From Desulfofustis sp. (GTDB lineage: Bacteria; Desulfobacterota; Desulfobulbia; Desulfobulbales; Desulfocapsaceae): 14,220 bases of DNA. Location of the stretch: contig JARFQM010000229.1 in assembly GCA_029287755.1 (NCBI GenBank), positions 1 to 14,220 of the forward strand. The letters run 5' to 3'. Each line of letters begins with the position of its first letter. The stretch's first letter is position 1. The notes under the pieces were generated by a model, which worked only from the letters and a program-made list of their open reading frames with translations, made no database searches and was not told where the DNA came from. The position numbers and the translations under genes are program-made. Shown here one piece after another: positions 7,497 to 14,220 of this stretch.

Positions 7497-7551
7497 ATTA
7501 TTTCCTTGTCACGATTTAAATGAGTGGATCAAGCATTTAAGAGAACCACAG

Positions 7552-7572
7552 TAAGATAATCGGCCTATCTTA
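7552..7572. promoter_or_regulatory. Inverted repeat upstream of the Ldh_2 gene, possible operator
   Basis: TAAGATA at 7552-7558 and its exact complement TATCTTA at 7566-7572 flank a seven-base spacer, centred about 65 bases before the Ldh_2 start. The size and symmetry suit a dimeric repressor or activator site. No regulator gene is adjacent, so the link is inference. The rest of the 224-base gap also holds a repeated TGGATCAA (7525-7532 and 7613-7620). Confidence 0.45.
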
Positions 7573-7669
7573 ACCGACCGCTGCTGCATCGGTCTAGTAT
7601 CATGTAATTGTTTGGATCAATCTGAGAAAATTAAGGCCGTGTCCAAGGTGCATGCAGTGACAATCCTGC

Positions 7670-7710
7670 GTGGAAATGATGCATCACTAAGAACTGTTGA
7701 CCACTTCCAC
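7670..7710. repeat. Inverted repeat with nested palindrome downstream of the formate dehydrogenase gene
   Basis: GTGGAA at 7670-7675 pairs with TTCCAC at 7705-7710, and the perfect palindrome TGATGCATCA lies inside at 7677-7686. It falls just after the stop codon of the catalytic subunit, where the operon should end. It lacks a T-run and has only a short stem, so calling it a terminator is not justified. Confidence 0.25.
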
Positions 7711-7720
7711 CAGCAAGATT

Positions 7721-10471
7721 TCACCTATTCTCACCGCTCATCTTCGCTTTTTCGATGCGGATTGAGCTGACCTTGTACTCAGGGATTCGAGCGGTTGGAT
7801 CGACGGCTTCACTGGTAAGAAGGTTGGCCGGCGCTTCCCGCCAGTGAAAGGCCATGAATGCGGTGCCCTGCGGCACTTTGCTGTCGATGCGCACCTGCAC
7901 GATAATCTCGCCCCTGGGCGAGGTAACCTGGAGAAAATCATCTGCATGAACACCGACTGTCTCTGCGTCTTCCTGGTTCATGTCGATATGTCCTTGAGGT
8001 TCCAGCGTTTCAAGCACCCTTGAGCGACGGCTCATGGTACCGGTGTGGAAATGTTCGAGCACCCGCCCGGTTGTCAGGACCAGGGGAAAGTCCAGGGACG
8101 GTGCTTCGGCAGGAGGTTTATAGGTGACCACATGGAATTTTCCTTTGCCCCGGGTAAAGTCTTTTTCATGCAGCCTGGAAGTACCTCGGTGTCTGTTATC
8201 CCAGCACGGCCACTGCAATCCGTCGGCCCGTTCCAGCCGCCGGTGAGAGATGCCGCGGTAGATCGGTGTCAGCTCGGCGATCTCCCTCATTATCGCGGAG
8301 CTGTCTGTATAGGACATCGCGTAGCCCATCCGGGAGGCCAGCTCGGCAACGATCTGCCAATCCGCCTTTGCCGAACCTGGCGGCTCGAGGACCTGACGCA
8401 CCAGCTGGATCCGTCGCTCGGTATTTGTAAAGGTGCCGCTTTTCTCGGCGAAACTGGCAGCCGGCAGCACCACGTCAGCCAGCATCGCCGTTTCAGTCAG
8501 GAAGATATCCTGGACGGCCAGAAAACGAAGCTTGGCCATGGCCTGCCGGGTATGCCCCAGATTCGGCTCGCTCATCAGCGGGTTTTCTCCAACCACATAC
8601 ATGGCCTGCAGCTGCTCATGATCTGCCGCGATTACCATGTCGGTTAACGGCAGACCTATCCGGCTGCTCAAATCCACTTTCCAGGCCTCGCTGAATTTGG
8701 TCTGGGCCGAGGGCTCGTCAATTTTCTGATAGCCCGGATAGACGTTGGGCAGCGCCCCCATGTCGCAGGCACCCTGCACGTTGTTTTGCCCGCGCAGGGG
8801 CGAGAAACCGGTACCTTTGCGGCCCATGTTTCCAGTCAGCATGAGCAGGTTGGCGATCGACTTTACATTGTCAACCCCGGTAGTGTGCTGGGTGATGCCC
8901 ATCCCGAAGACAACGACGCCGCGCTTGGCCGAGGCAAATATCTCGGCGGCCTGGCGGATATCGTCTACCGGTACACCGGAAATCAGTGCCGCCTTCTCCG
9001 GAGAAAAACACTTCACCTTCTCTCTGAAAAGATCGAACCCTTCGCAGCGCTGCGCGATGAAGCTGTCATCTTGCAATCCGGATTCCAGGATCCAATTCAT
9101 CATGCCGTTGATAAGGGCGACATCGGAGCCGGGATGATGGCTCATGTGCAGGTCGGCCAGATGGGCCATCTCGGTCGTACGCGGGTCGGCCACGATCAGG
9201 CGGGCGCCGTTTTTGCGGATATTGCGCTTCATGTGCCGGGCGATGATTGGATGACATTCCGTCGTATTGGAGCCGATCACAAACATAACCTCGGCCTCAC
9301 CAATATCTGCAATGGAGTTGCTCATCGCTCCGTCGCCGAAGGACTCGAGAGCCGCCGCGACTGTAGAGGAGTGGCACAGCCGTGCGCAATGGTCGATATT
9401 GTTGGTACCGAGCACAGCGCGGGCGAACTTCTGAGTCAGGTAATTTTCCTCATTGGTACACTTAGCTGAGCTGAGCACACCCAGGGCCTCCGGACCAGAG
9501 GATGTGAGTATCTTCGCGAGTCCAGCCGCAGTCACCGCCAGGGCTTCATCCCAGCCGGCCGGGCGAAAGATATCCGCTGCAGCGACATTTTCCGCCAGTC
9601 CTGCGGCACGCGGTACGCCTTCCCTGCGAATCAGCGGCCGGGTAAGCCTGTCTGGGTGGTTGACGAAATCATAGCCGTACCTCCCTTTGACGCACAGACC
9701 GCCCTGGCTGACTCTACTGTTGCGGTCCCCTTTTACCCTGACGATTTCTTTGCCTCGCACCCCGACCACGATGGGGCAGCCGACGCCGCAGAACGGACAC
9801 AAGGTTCGGACCTCGCGCTGGGGGATGATCACCTGTTTGGGCATGAGTGCGCCAGTCGGGCAGCGTTCGACACACTCCCCGCAGGACTGGCAGATGGTGT
9901 CTCCCCAGGCCTTGCCGGCAAAAGTGCTGACCCTGGACTGATAGCCGCGTTGAGCAAAATCGATGGCGCCGATCCCGGCTATTTCCTTGCAGACACGAAC
10001 GCATTTGCCGCATAAAATGCATTTGTTGGGATCAAAATCGAAGGCCGGGTTGGAGGTGTCCACCGGCATCAGTGTTTTGCCTCGCAGCAGGCGCTCAACG
10101 GAACCCCTTTCCACACCAAGATACCCGGCTATATGCAGCAGTTCGCAATCATCGCTTTTCAGACAGGTGAGGCATTCGGCGGGGTGATCGGCGATCGTCA
10201 GTTCAATTATTCCCCTGCGGATTCTGGCAATCTCCTCGTCTTCAGTGACAATCACCATGCCCTGCTCACAAGGAGTGGTACAGGATGTAGGCAGACCCCG
10301 TATCCCCTCGATTTTGACGATACAGAGGCGGCAGGCCCCGTAAGGTTCAAGGTGCGGATCATGGCACAGGGTTGGAATATAGATTCCCGCCTTCTGGGCA
10401 GCTTCCAGCACGGTCGTCCCGCGCCCAACCTCTAACTCCTGTTCGTCGATTTTTAGGCGGAGTTTTTTCAC
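7721..10471 (-). CDS. Formate dehydrogenase catalytic (alpha) subunit, Mo/W-bis-MGD, Cys type, with N-terminal Fe-S chain
   Basis: This is the catalytic subunit of an NAD-linked formate dehydrogenase (916 residues), oxidising formate to CO2 or working in reverse. Domains in order: a [2Fe-2S] ferredoxin (Cys36, 47, 50, 64); a NuoG-type His-Cys3 [4Fe-4S] site (His96, Cys100, 103, 109); a 2x[4Fe-4S] ferredoxin (Cys151, 154, 157, 161 and 194, 197, 200, 204); the molybdopterin oxidoreductase [4Fe-4S] site (Cys225, 228, 232, 260, followed by VKGR); and the bis-MGD domains to the C-terminus. The active site reads NIDHCARLCHSSTVAAAL, so Cys366 takes the place of selenocysteine and His367 follows as usual. 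GAMSNSI and the C-terminal MGD-binding region, with TTGRVLEHFHTGTMSRRS, are present. The start is GTG, with GAGGAG six bases before it. It is the last gene of the block, 46 bases after the NuoF-like subunit. A hydrogenase-type function is excluded by the MGD domains. Confidence 0.94.
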   Translation of the reverse strand: MKKLRLKIDEQELEVGRGTTVLEAAQKAGIYIPTLCHDPHLEPYGACRLCIVKIEGIRGLPTSCTTPCEQGMVIVTEDEEIARIRRGIIELTIADHPAECLTCLKSDDCELLHIAGYLGVERGSVERLLRGKTLMPVDTSNPAFDFDPNKCILCGKCVRVCKEIAGIGAIDFAQRGYQSRVSTFAGKAWGDTICQSCGECVERCPTGALMPKQVIIPQREVRTLCPFCGVGCPIVVGVRGKEIVRVKGDRNSRVSQGGLCVKGRYGYDFVNHPDRLTRPLIRREGVPRAAGLAENVAAADIFRPAGWDEALAVTAAGLAKILTSSGPEALGVLSSAKCTNEENYLTQKFARAVLGTNNIDHCARLCHSSTVAAALESFGDGAMSNSIADIGEAEVMFVIGSNTTECHPIIARHMKRNIRKNGARLIVADPRTTEMAHLADLHMSHHPGSDVALINGMMNWILESGLQDDSFIAQRCEGFDLFREKVKCFSPEKAALISGVPVDDIRQAAEIFASAKRGVVVFGMGITQHTTGVDNVKSIANLLMLTGNMGRKGTGFSPLRGQNNVQGACDMGALPNVYPGYQKIDEPSAQTKFSEAWKVDLSSRIGLPLTDMVIAADHEQLQAMYVVGENPLMSEPNLGHTRQAMAKLRFLAVQDIFLTETAMLADVVLPAASFAEKSGTFTNTERRIQLVRQVLEPPGSAKADWQIVAELASRMGYAMSYTDSSAIMREIAELTPIYRGISHRRLERADGLQWPCWDNRHRGTSRLHEKDFTRGKGKFHVVTYKPPAEAPSLDFPLVLTTGRVLEHFHTGTMSRRSRVLETLEPQGHIDMNQEDAETVGVHADDFLQVTSPRGEIIVQVRIDSKVPQGTAFMAFHWREAPANLLTSEAVDPTARIPEYKVSSIRIEKAKMSGENR

Positions 10472-10477
10472 GACGAT

Positions 10478-10483
10478 CTCCTC
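10478..10483 (-). promoter_or_regulatory. Ribosome binding site deciding the GTG start of the formate dehydrogenase alpha subunit
   Basis: The minus strand has GAGGAG six bases before GTG at 10471. The encoded MKKLRLKIDEQELEV is the normal first strand of the ferredoxin domain, so the GTG is the right start. Confidence 0.7.
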
Positions 10484-10517
10484 GATTATTTATCGGCTTA
10501 GTGGACAGTGTACAATT

Positions 10518-12368
10518 TCAGTGAATCCCAATGGCCTCCAGTTTGCAGACCTGGAAACAAATACCGCATTTGCTGCATTTTGCCTGATCAATGAAATGGG
10601 GCTCTTTTCTTTCACCGGCAATTGCCCCGGTGCTGCATTTTCGTCTGCATAGACCACAGCCATTACAGAGCTGCGGATCGATTTCATAGTGGAAAAGAGG
10701 CAGGCACACCCCGGCGTCACATTTTCCGTCTGTTATGTGGCGATCAAATTCGTCCAAAAAGTATCTGAGGGTTGTCTGCACCGGGTTTGGTGCCGTCTGG
10801 CCTAACCCGCACAAAGATCCCTTCTGCACTGTTTCACTCAGGCCCCTCAGAAGTTCGAGGTAGTCAGGCTTGCCTCTGCCTTCACATATCTCCTCGAGAA
10901 CCCGCAGCATCTGGTGCGTTCCCAAACGGCAGGGCAGACATTTGCCGCACGATTCGGCCTGGGTAAAACTGAGGAAATAACGGGCGACATCGACCATGCA
11001 GGTGCTCTGATCCAATACCACCATTCCGCCTGACCCCATAATGGAGCCGGCCTCTGCCAGCGATTCGTAATCGACGGGCAAGTCAAACAGGCTTGCAGGA
11101 ATACAGCCTCCCGATGGACCTCCAGTCTGCACCCCTTTGATTTTTCTCCCTTTGGGAGCGCCTCCCCCTATGTCGTAAACAATTTCTTTGAGAGTTGTTC
11201 CCATCGGAACTTCGATCAGACCGGTATATCGTATTTTGCCTGCCAGCGAGAATGTCTTGGTGCCCTTGCTTTTCTCCGTACCGCTGGCGGCGTACCACTC
11301 GGCCCCGTTTTCAAGGATGGCCGATACATTGCTGAGTGTTTCCACATTGTTGATGCAGGTCGGTTTGTCCCACAGGCCAGACTGAGCCGGATAAGGAGGT
11401 TTGGGGGTCGGCAGGCCCCGACTGCCCTGAACCGAAGCCATCAGGGCCGTTTCCTCCCCGCAGACGAAGGCTCCGGCGCCTTCCTGGATATGGACGTTAA
11501 AGTTGAATTTGCTGCCCAGAACGCTTTTTCCGAGTAGATTGCAGCGGCGCATCTGCTCCAGGGCCTTTTCCAGCCGTTCAATTGCCAGCGGGTATTCGGC
11601 CCGTACATATATAAATCCTTCTGCAGCACCGATGGCGTGGGCCGCAATGAGCATCCCTTCGAGAACCGAATGCGGGTCTCCCTCCAGCAAGGCCCGATCC
11701 ATAAAAGCGCCGGGATCTCCCTCGTCTGCATTACAGACGATATACTTGGCTTCGGCCTTTTCTTTAAGGGTCAGCTCCCACTTCAGGCCGGTTGGAAATC
11801 CCGCCCCGCCTCTTCCTCTGAGACCGGCCTTGCGGATCACCTCGGCAACTTCCGCGCCCTCCATCTGCACGGCTCGGCTGAGGCCTTGATAGCCGCCTCT
11901 GGCGATGTAATGGAGGATATTGGTTGGATCGATCAATCCGCAATTGCGCAAAGCAATACGGCGTTGTTTGCGCATCATCGGATGATCCTGCAGGCGCGGA
12001 ATACCGTTGCTTGATTGCTCTCCCAGTGTACAGACGCTCAACTCCAGGCAGGGATCACCGTCAAGCAGAAAGCGGCTGATAATGTCGGCCGCCTTGGCCG
12101 AGGTCAGATTACCGTAGAGAATCGGCGGATGGCCCCGTTTGCGAACGGTCATCAGGGGCTCCAGATAGCACATGCCGATACAGCCCACTTCCATGGTTCT
12201 GGCCATCACCTGGATCTTTTTCAGCGTTTTTCGAACACTCTCCATGACCTTGTCCGCCCCCGACGCTCTGCCGCAGGTCCCGGTGCCTATCTGAATCAGA
12301 GGTTGGGAAGGGTTTTCCAGCCACTGCCACTGTCGTTCAGCTTGTGTTTTTATGGCCGCGAAATTCAT
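10518..12368 (-). CDS. NuoF-like NADH-binding flavoprotein subunit (HndC/HydB/FdsB type) of the formate dehydrogenase
   Basis: This subunit (616 residues) carries the FMN and NAD(H) site that exchanges electrons with the formate dehydrogenase. Residues 22-100 form a thioredoxin-like [2Fe-2S] domain with Cys32, Cys63 and Cys67; the position of the first of the usual four ligands is not Cys, as in HndB-like domains. The NuoF core follows: GRGGAGFPTGLKW at 185-197 and CNADEGDPGAFMDR at 212-225 (FMN/NADH), and CGEETALMASVQG at 303-315. The [4Fe-4S] site is ESCGKCLPCRLGT (Cys474, 477, 480) with Cys520. A C-terminal 2x[4Fe-4S] ferredoxin has Cys568, 571, 574, 578 and 598, 601, 604, 608. This architecture is that of NAD-linked [FeFe] hydrogenases and of NAD-dependent or bifurcating formate dehydrogenases. 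It follows the receiver-NuoE gene by 18 bases and precedes the catalytic subunit. Confidence 0.94.
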   Translation of the reverse strand: MNFAAIKTQAERQWQWLENPSQPLIQIGTGTCGRASGADKVMESVRKTLKKIQVMARTMEVGCIGMCYLEPLMTVRKRGHPPILYGNLTSAKAADIISRFLLDGDPCLELSVCTLGEQSSNGIPRLQDHPMMRKQRRIALRNCGLIDPTNILHYIARGGYQGLSRAVQMEGAEVAEVIRKAGLRGRGGAGFPTGLKWELTLKEKAEAKYIVCNADEGDPGAFMDRALLEGDPHSVLEGMLIAAHAIGAAEGFIYVRAEYPLAIERLEKALEQMRRCNLLGKSVLGSKFNFNVHIQEGAGAFVCGEETALMASVQGSRGLPTPKPPYPAQSGLWDKPTCINNVETLSNVSAILENGAEWYAASGTEKSKGTKTFSLAGKIRYTGLIEVPMGTTLKEIVYDIGGGAPKGRKIKGVQTGGPSGGCIPASLFDLPVDYESLAEAGSIMGSGGMVVLDQSTCMVDVARYFLSFTQAESCGKCLPCRLGTHQMLRVLEEICEGRGKPDYLELLRGLSETVQKGSLCGLGQTAPNPVQTTLRYFLDEFDRHITDGKCDAGVCLPLFHYEIDPQLCNGCGLCRRKCSTGAIAGERKEPHFIDQAKCSKCGICFQVCKLEAIGIH

Positions 12369-12386
12369 ATTTCCACCTTGTCCTCA

Positions 12387-13325
12387 TCACCGTGGCTCAG
12401 ATTTTGAGTCGTTTAGGGCCAGGTCTTTCATAACTTTCCCGACCTTGTCCGCATCCATATCGGCGCTGACCTTGTCGTCGACAACCACCACTGGGGCTAT
12501 GGCGCATGAGCCGAAGCAGGCCACCGTCTCCAGCGTGAACATGCGGTCCTTGCTGGTCTGGCCGGGCGACAGCTTATAGCGATGTTCAATTTCATGAAGG
12601 ATTTTGTCGGCTCCCTTAACATGGCAGGCTGTGCCTCGACATACTTTCACCACGTGGCGGCCAACCGGAGACAGCCGGAAGCGCTCGTAGAAGGTCGCTA
12701 TTCCATACACGGCTGCCTCCGGCATACGGGTGAAATCAGCTACCTGCAGGAGTGCCTCGGTCGGGATATAGCCAACTGCGTTCTGCACCATCTGCAAAAT
12801 GGTAATTACCTCCTGTTGTCGACCGGAAAAGCGTTGTCGAATGTGCTGCATCACTTCCGTCAATCTAAGAGAATCCTCGGGGAGCGGTTCAAGCGGGGCC
12901 GCTGCTGCTTCAGCTGCCACAAACTCTTTGGTCACCAGGGCACCCTTGACCGCCGCTATAAACTCATCCTCGGTGAAAGGCTTGGATAAATAGTCGGAGG
13001 CCCCGAGTTTCATTGCCTCCACGGCGGTAGTGACGGTTGAATAGCCCGTTATGACAAGCACTTCTGTGTCAGGGCGACGCCTTTTCACCTGCTTGATCAC
13101 TTCCATGCCATCGATATCCGGCAGCCGCAGATCGGCGACCAGCAGATCAAACATCTTCTGGTTGAAGGTGTCCAAGGCGCTGCGGCCGGTCATCGCCAGG
13201 TCAACGTTATAGCCTTCTTCACTCAAAACCATCCCCAACCCCTTGGCCACACTCGCTTCATCCTCCATTATAAGAACCTGCGGCCAGGCTGGATCCAGGA
13301 GATCATGCGCTTCTTGAGTCTGCAT
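12387..13325 (-). CDS. Fusion of a response-regulator receiver domain to a NuoE-like [2Fe-2S] subunit
   Basis: The 312-residue protein has two parts. Residues 17-130 are a complete CheY-like receiver: acidic pair Glu21-Asp22, phospho-acceptor Asp65 in LLVADLRLPDIDG, switch Thr93 in VITGYST, and Lys115 in LSKPF. After an Ala/Pro/Glu-rich linker (about 135-150), residues 153-305 are a NuoE/HoxE/HndA-type subunit: a helical part (VITILQMVQNAVGYIPTEAL, then VYGIATFYERF) and a thioredoxin-like [2Fe-2S] domain with Cys229 and Cys234 in CRGTACHVKGAD and Cys270 and Cys274 in CFGSCAIAP. NuoE subunits pass electrons next to the FMN of NuoF, and the NuoF partner is the next gene. The ATG at 13325 has GGAGG upstream. 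The frame is continuous across the junction with no stop, so the fusion looks real. The expected effect is phosphorylation-dependent control of enzyme activity or assembly; this is inference. Confidence 0.93.
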   Translation of the reverse strand: MQTQEAHDLLDPAWPQVLIMEDEASVAKGLGMVLSEEGYNVDLAMTGRSALDTFNQKMFDLLVADLRLPDIDGMEVIKQVKRRRPDTEVLVITGYSTVTTAVEAMKLGASDYLSKPFTEDEFIAAVKGALVTKEFVAAEAAAAPLEPLPEDSLRLTEVMQHIRQRFSGRQQEVITILQMVQNAVGYIPTEALLQVADFTRMPEAAVYGIATFYERFRLSPVGRHVVKVCRGTACHVKGADKILHEIEHRYKLSPGQTSKDRMFTLETVACFGSCAIAPVVVVDDKVSADMDADKVGKVMKDLALNDSKSEPR

Positions 13326-13374
13326 AAGCGGCCTCCGCGTGTATCTCGATACTTTACAGTGCGCTGCCGAAACG

Positions 13375-13403
13375 CTGCCGCAAACCTCGATGACCTGCGG
13401 CAG
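13375..13403 (-). promoter_or_regulatory. Hairpin between the two receiver-domain genes
   Basis: CTGCCGCA at 13375-13382 and TGCGGCAG at 13396-13403 form a perfect eight-base-pair, GC-rich stem with a 13-base loop. It lies in the 97-base gap between the receiver protein and the receiver-NuoE gene. No T-run follows, so it is more likely a processing or stability element than a full terminator. Confidence 0.5.
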
Positions 13404-13422
13404 ATAGCGGTTTTCGGTAGAG

Positions 13423-14109
13423 CTACCAGGCCTCTCTCTGCAGACGTTTGTTGACGAAAATCATCTGTTCGTCTGTCAGTCGCCCGACATTCTTCCTGAG
13501 CCAGTTCAAGTCGCCTGAAGTGATGGCAGCTTTAGCCTCCCAAGAGAGATCGTAGGCCCGGAGGGCACTCGAATCGCCTTCCAGCAGATTTCTGGCAAAC
13601 TCGACGTCCCGGTTGGTGCGTTCCAAGACCCGGACCACTTCCTGCTTTTGAATCAGGTTTTCCGCTGCCGGCTCGGCTGCTCTTTCGGCCTTTTCCTGAG
13701 ATGCTGTTTTTTCCCTGCTCAGGGCGTTGCCGATAGCGTCTTTTATTTCACTTTCGGTAAACGGCTTGGGAAGGTAGTCCGCCACCCCAATCTTCATGGC
13801 GTCGACCGCCGATGAAACTGAGGAGTAACCGGTGATAACTACGACCTCGGTTTCAGGTTTGCGCTCCTTGACGATCTTGATAATTTCAAGACCGTCGCTG
13901 TCCGGCAGACGCAGATCGGCGACGACCAGATCAAAACTGCTTTTCTCGAAGGATTCCAGAGCTCCGGCCCCGGTATATGCCAGGTCGACATCATAGCCTT
14001 CTTCCTCAAGCACCATTTCAAGACCTCTGGCCACGCTTTCTTCGTCTTCCATGACGAGAATATGCGGCGGAGCATGGGCTGTTGCATGATTTGCTTGGTA
14101 CGTTGTCAT
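13423..14109 (-). CDS. Response-regulator receiver protein with a short uncharacterised C-terminal domain
   Basis: This 228-residue protein starts with a complete receiver domain (about 16-130): Glu21-Asp22, Asp65 in LVVADLRLPDSDG, Thr93 in VITGYSS and Lys115 in LPKPF. All positions coincide exactly with those of the receiver fused to NuoE in the next gene, and long stretches are identical, so the two arose by duplication. After a charged Ala/Glu linker (133-150) comes a helical region of about 75 residues (EVVRVLERTNRDVEFARNLL, then YDLSWEAKAAITSGDLNWL and LTDEQMIFVNKRLQREAW). It has no DNA-binding helix-turn-helix, kinase or NtrC ATPase. It vaguely recalls small LigA-like helical domains, but I do not assign it. 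AGGAGG lies at good spacing before the ATG at 14109. It probably acts with the enzyme below rather than on promoters. Confidence 0.88.
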   Translation of the reverse strand: MTTYQANHATAHAPPHILVMEDEESVARGLEMVLEEEGYDVDLAYTGAGALESFEKSSFDLVVADLRLPDSDGLEIIKIVKERKPETEVVVITGYSSVSSAVDAMKIGVADYLPKPFTESEIKDAIGNALSREKTASQEKAERAAEPAAENLIQKQEVVRVLERTNRDVEFARNLLEGDSSALRAYDLSWEAKAAITSGDLNWLRKNVGRLTDEQMIFVNKRLQREAW

Positions 14110-14220
14110 GGTTGTACCTCCTGCATTTCGCCTGTTTCTGAAGGCCGGGACCTGCGGCGACTGATTTTCAGCCGACTGCCCCAGCCGCTCAACTGCGACC
14201 TTCCTTGCCCTCTACAAAGC

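Noticed and set aside
7497..7720. Intrinsic terminator after the formate dehydrogenase gene
   Set aside because: The inverted repeats there have short stems and no following T-run in the minus direction.
8045..8647. Long plus-strand open frames opposite the formate dehydrogenase genes (also 8786-9469 and 11503-12407)
   Set aside because: They are antisense to strongly conserved coding sequence and have no recognisable protein features; typical shadows of a GC-rich gene.
13354..13425. Read-through of the TAG ending the free receiver protein (22 further codons to TAA)
   Set aside because: The extension resembles no domain and covers the intercistronic hairpin; nothing suggests it is translated.
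14107..14219. Possible C-terminus of an upstream minus-strand gene; one frame stays open to a TGA overlapping the receiver start, another ends FVEGKEGRS at 14189
   Set aside because: Only about 30-110 bases are in the window, the two readings conflict, and neither matches a known protein end.

Overview
The window is a mostly minus-strand bacterial segment. It carries two metabolic gene blocks, a small middle region, and the remains of one plus-strand gene. No rRNA, tRNA, CRISPR array, transposase or origin was seen. The gene content suggests an anaerobic proteobacterium, most likely of the Desulfobacterota type (sulfate reducer or syntroph): a Ugp uptake system close to the E. coli one lies near a multi-subunit, NAD-linked formate dehydrogenase related to Hnd/Hyd-type flavin modules. 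The lineage call is inference, not a database match.

Right block (about 7.7-14.1 kb, read right to left). A response-regulator receiver protein is followed by a receiver domain fused to a NuoE-like [2Fe-2S] subunit. Next come a NuoF-like FMN/NADH subunit with extra Fe-S domains and a 916-residue formate dehydrogenase catalytic subunit with Cys at the catalytic position. The last three form a plausible NAD-dependent, possibly electron-bifurcating, formate dehydrogenase. The two receiver domains align residue for residue and keep the phosphorylation machinery, so this enzyme may be directly controlled by a two-component phosphorelay.

Middle (about 4.4-7.5 kb). It holds an NAD(P)-dependent 2-hydroxyacid oxidoreductase of the malate/L-lactate dehydrogenase (Ldh_2/AllD) family, the decayed 3' part of an aldo/keto reductase on the opposite strand spread over three frames, and a 12-13-segment membrane transporter of unknown substrate.

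Left block (1 to about 4.2 kb, read right to left). A secreted glycerophosphodiester phosphodiesterase is followed by ugpB, ugpA and ugpE, the last running off the left edge. Together these would hydrolyse glycerophosphodiesters outside the cytoplasm and import sn-glycerol-3-phosphate or glycerophosphodiesters. The ATPase gene ugpC is not in the window. ugpB is interrupted by an in-frame amber codon: 32 further codons after the TAG match the conserved UgpB C-terminus, and read-through would give 439 residues against 438 in E. coli. This could be pyrrolysine insertion, suppression, or a recent nonsense mutation. A long hairpin lies between ugpB and ugpA.
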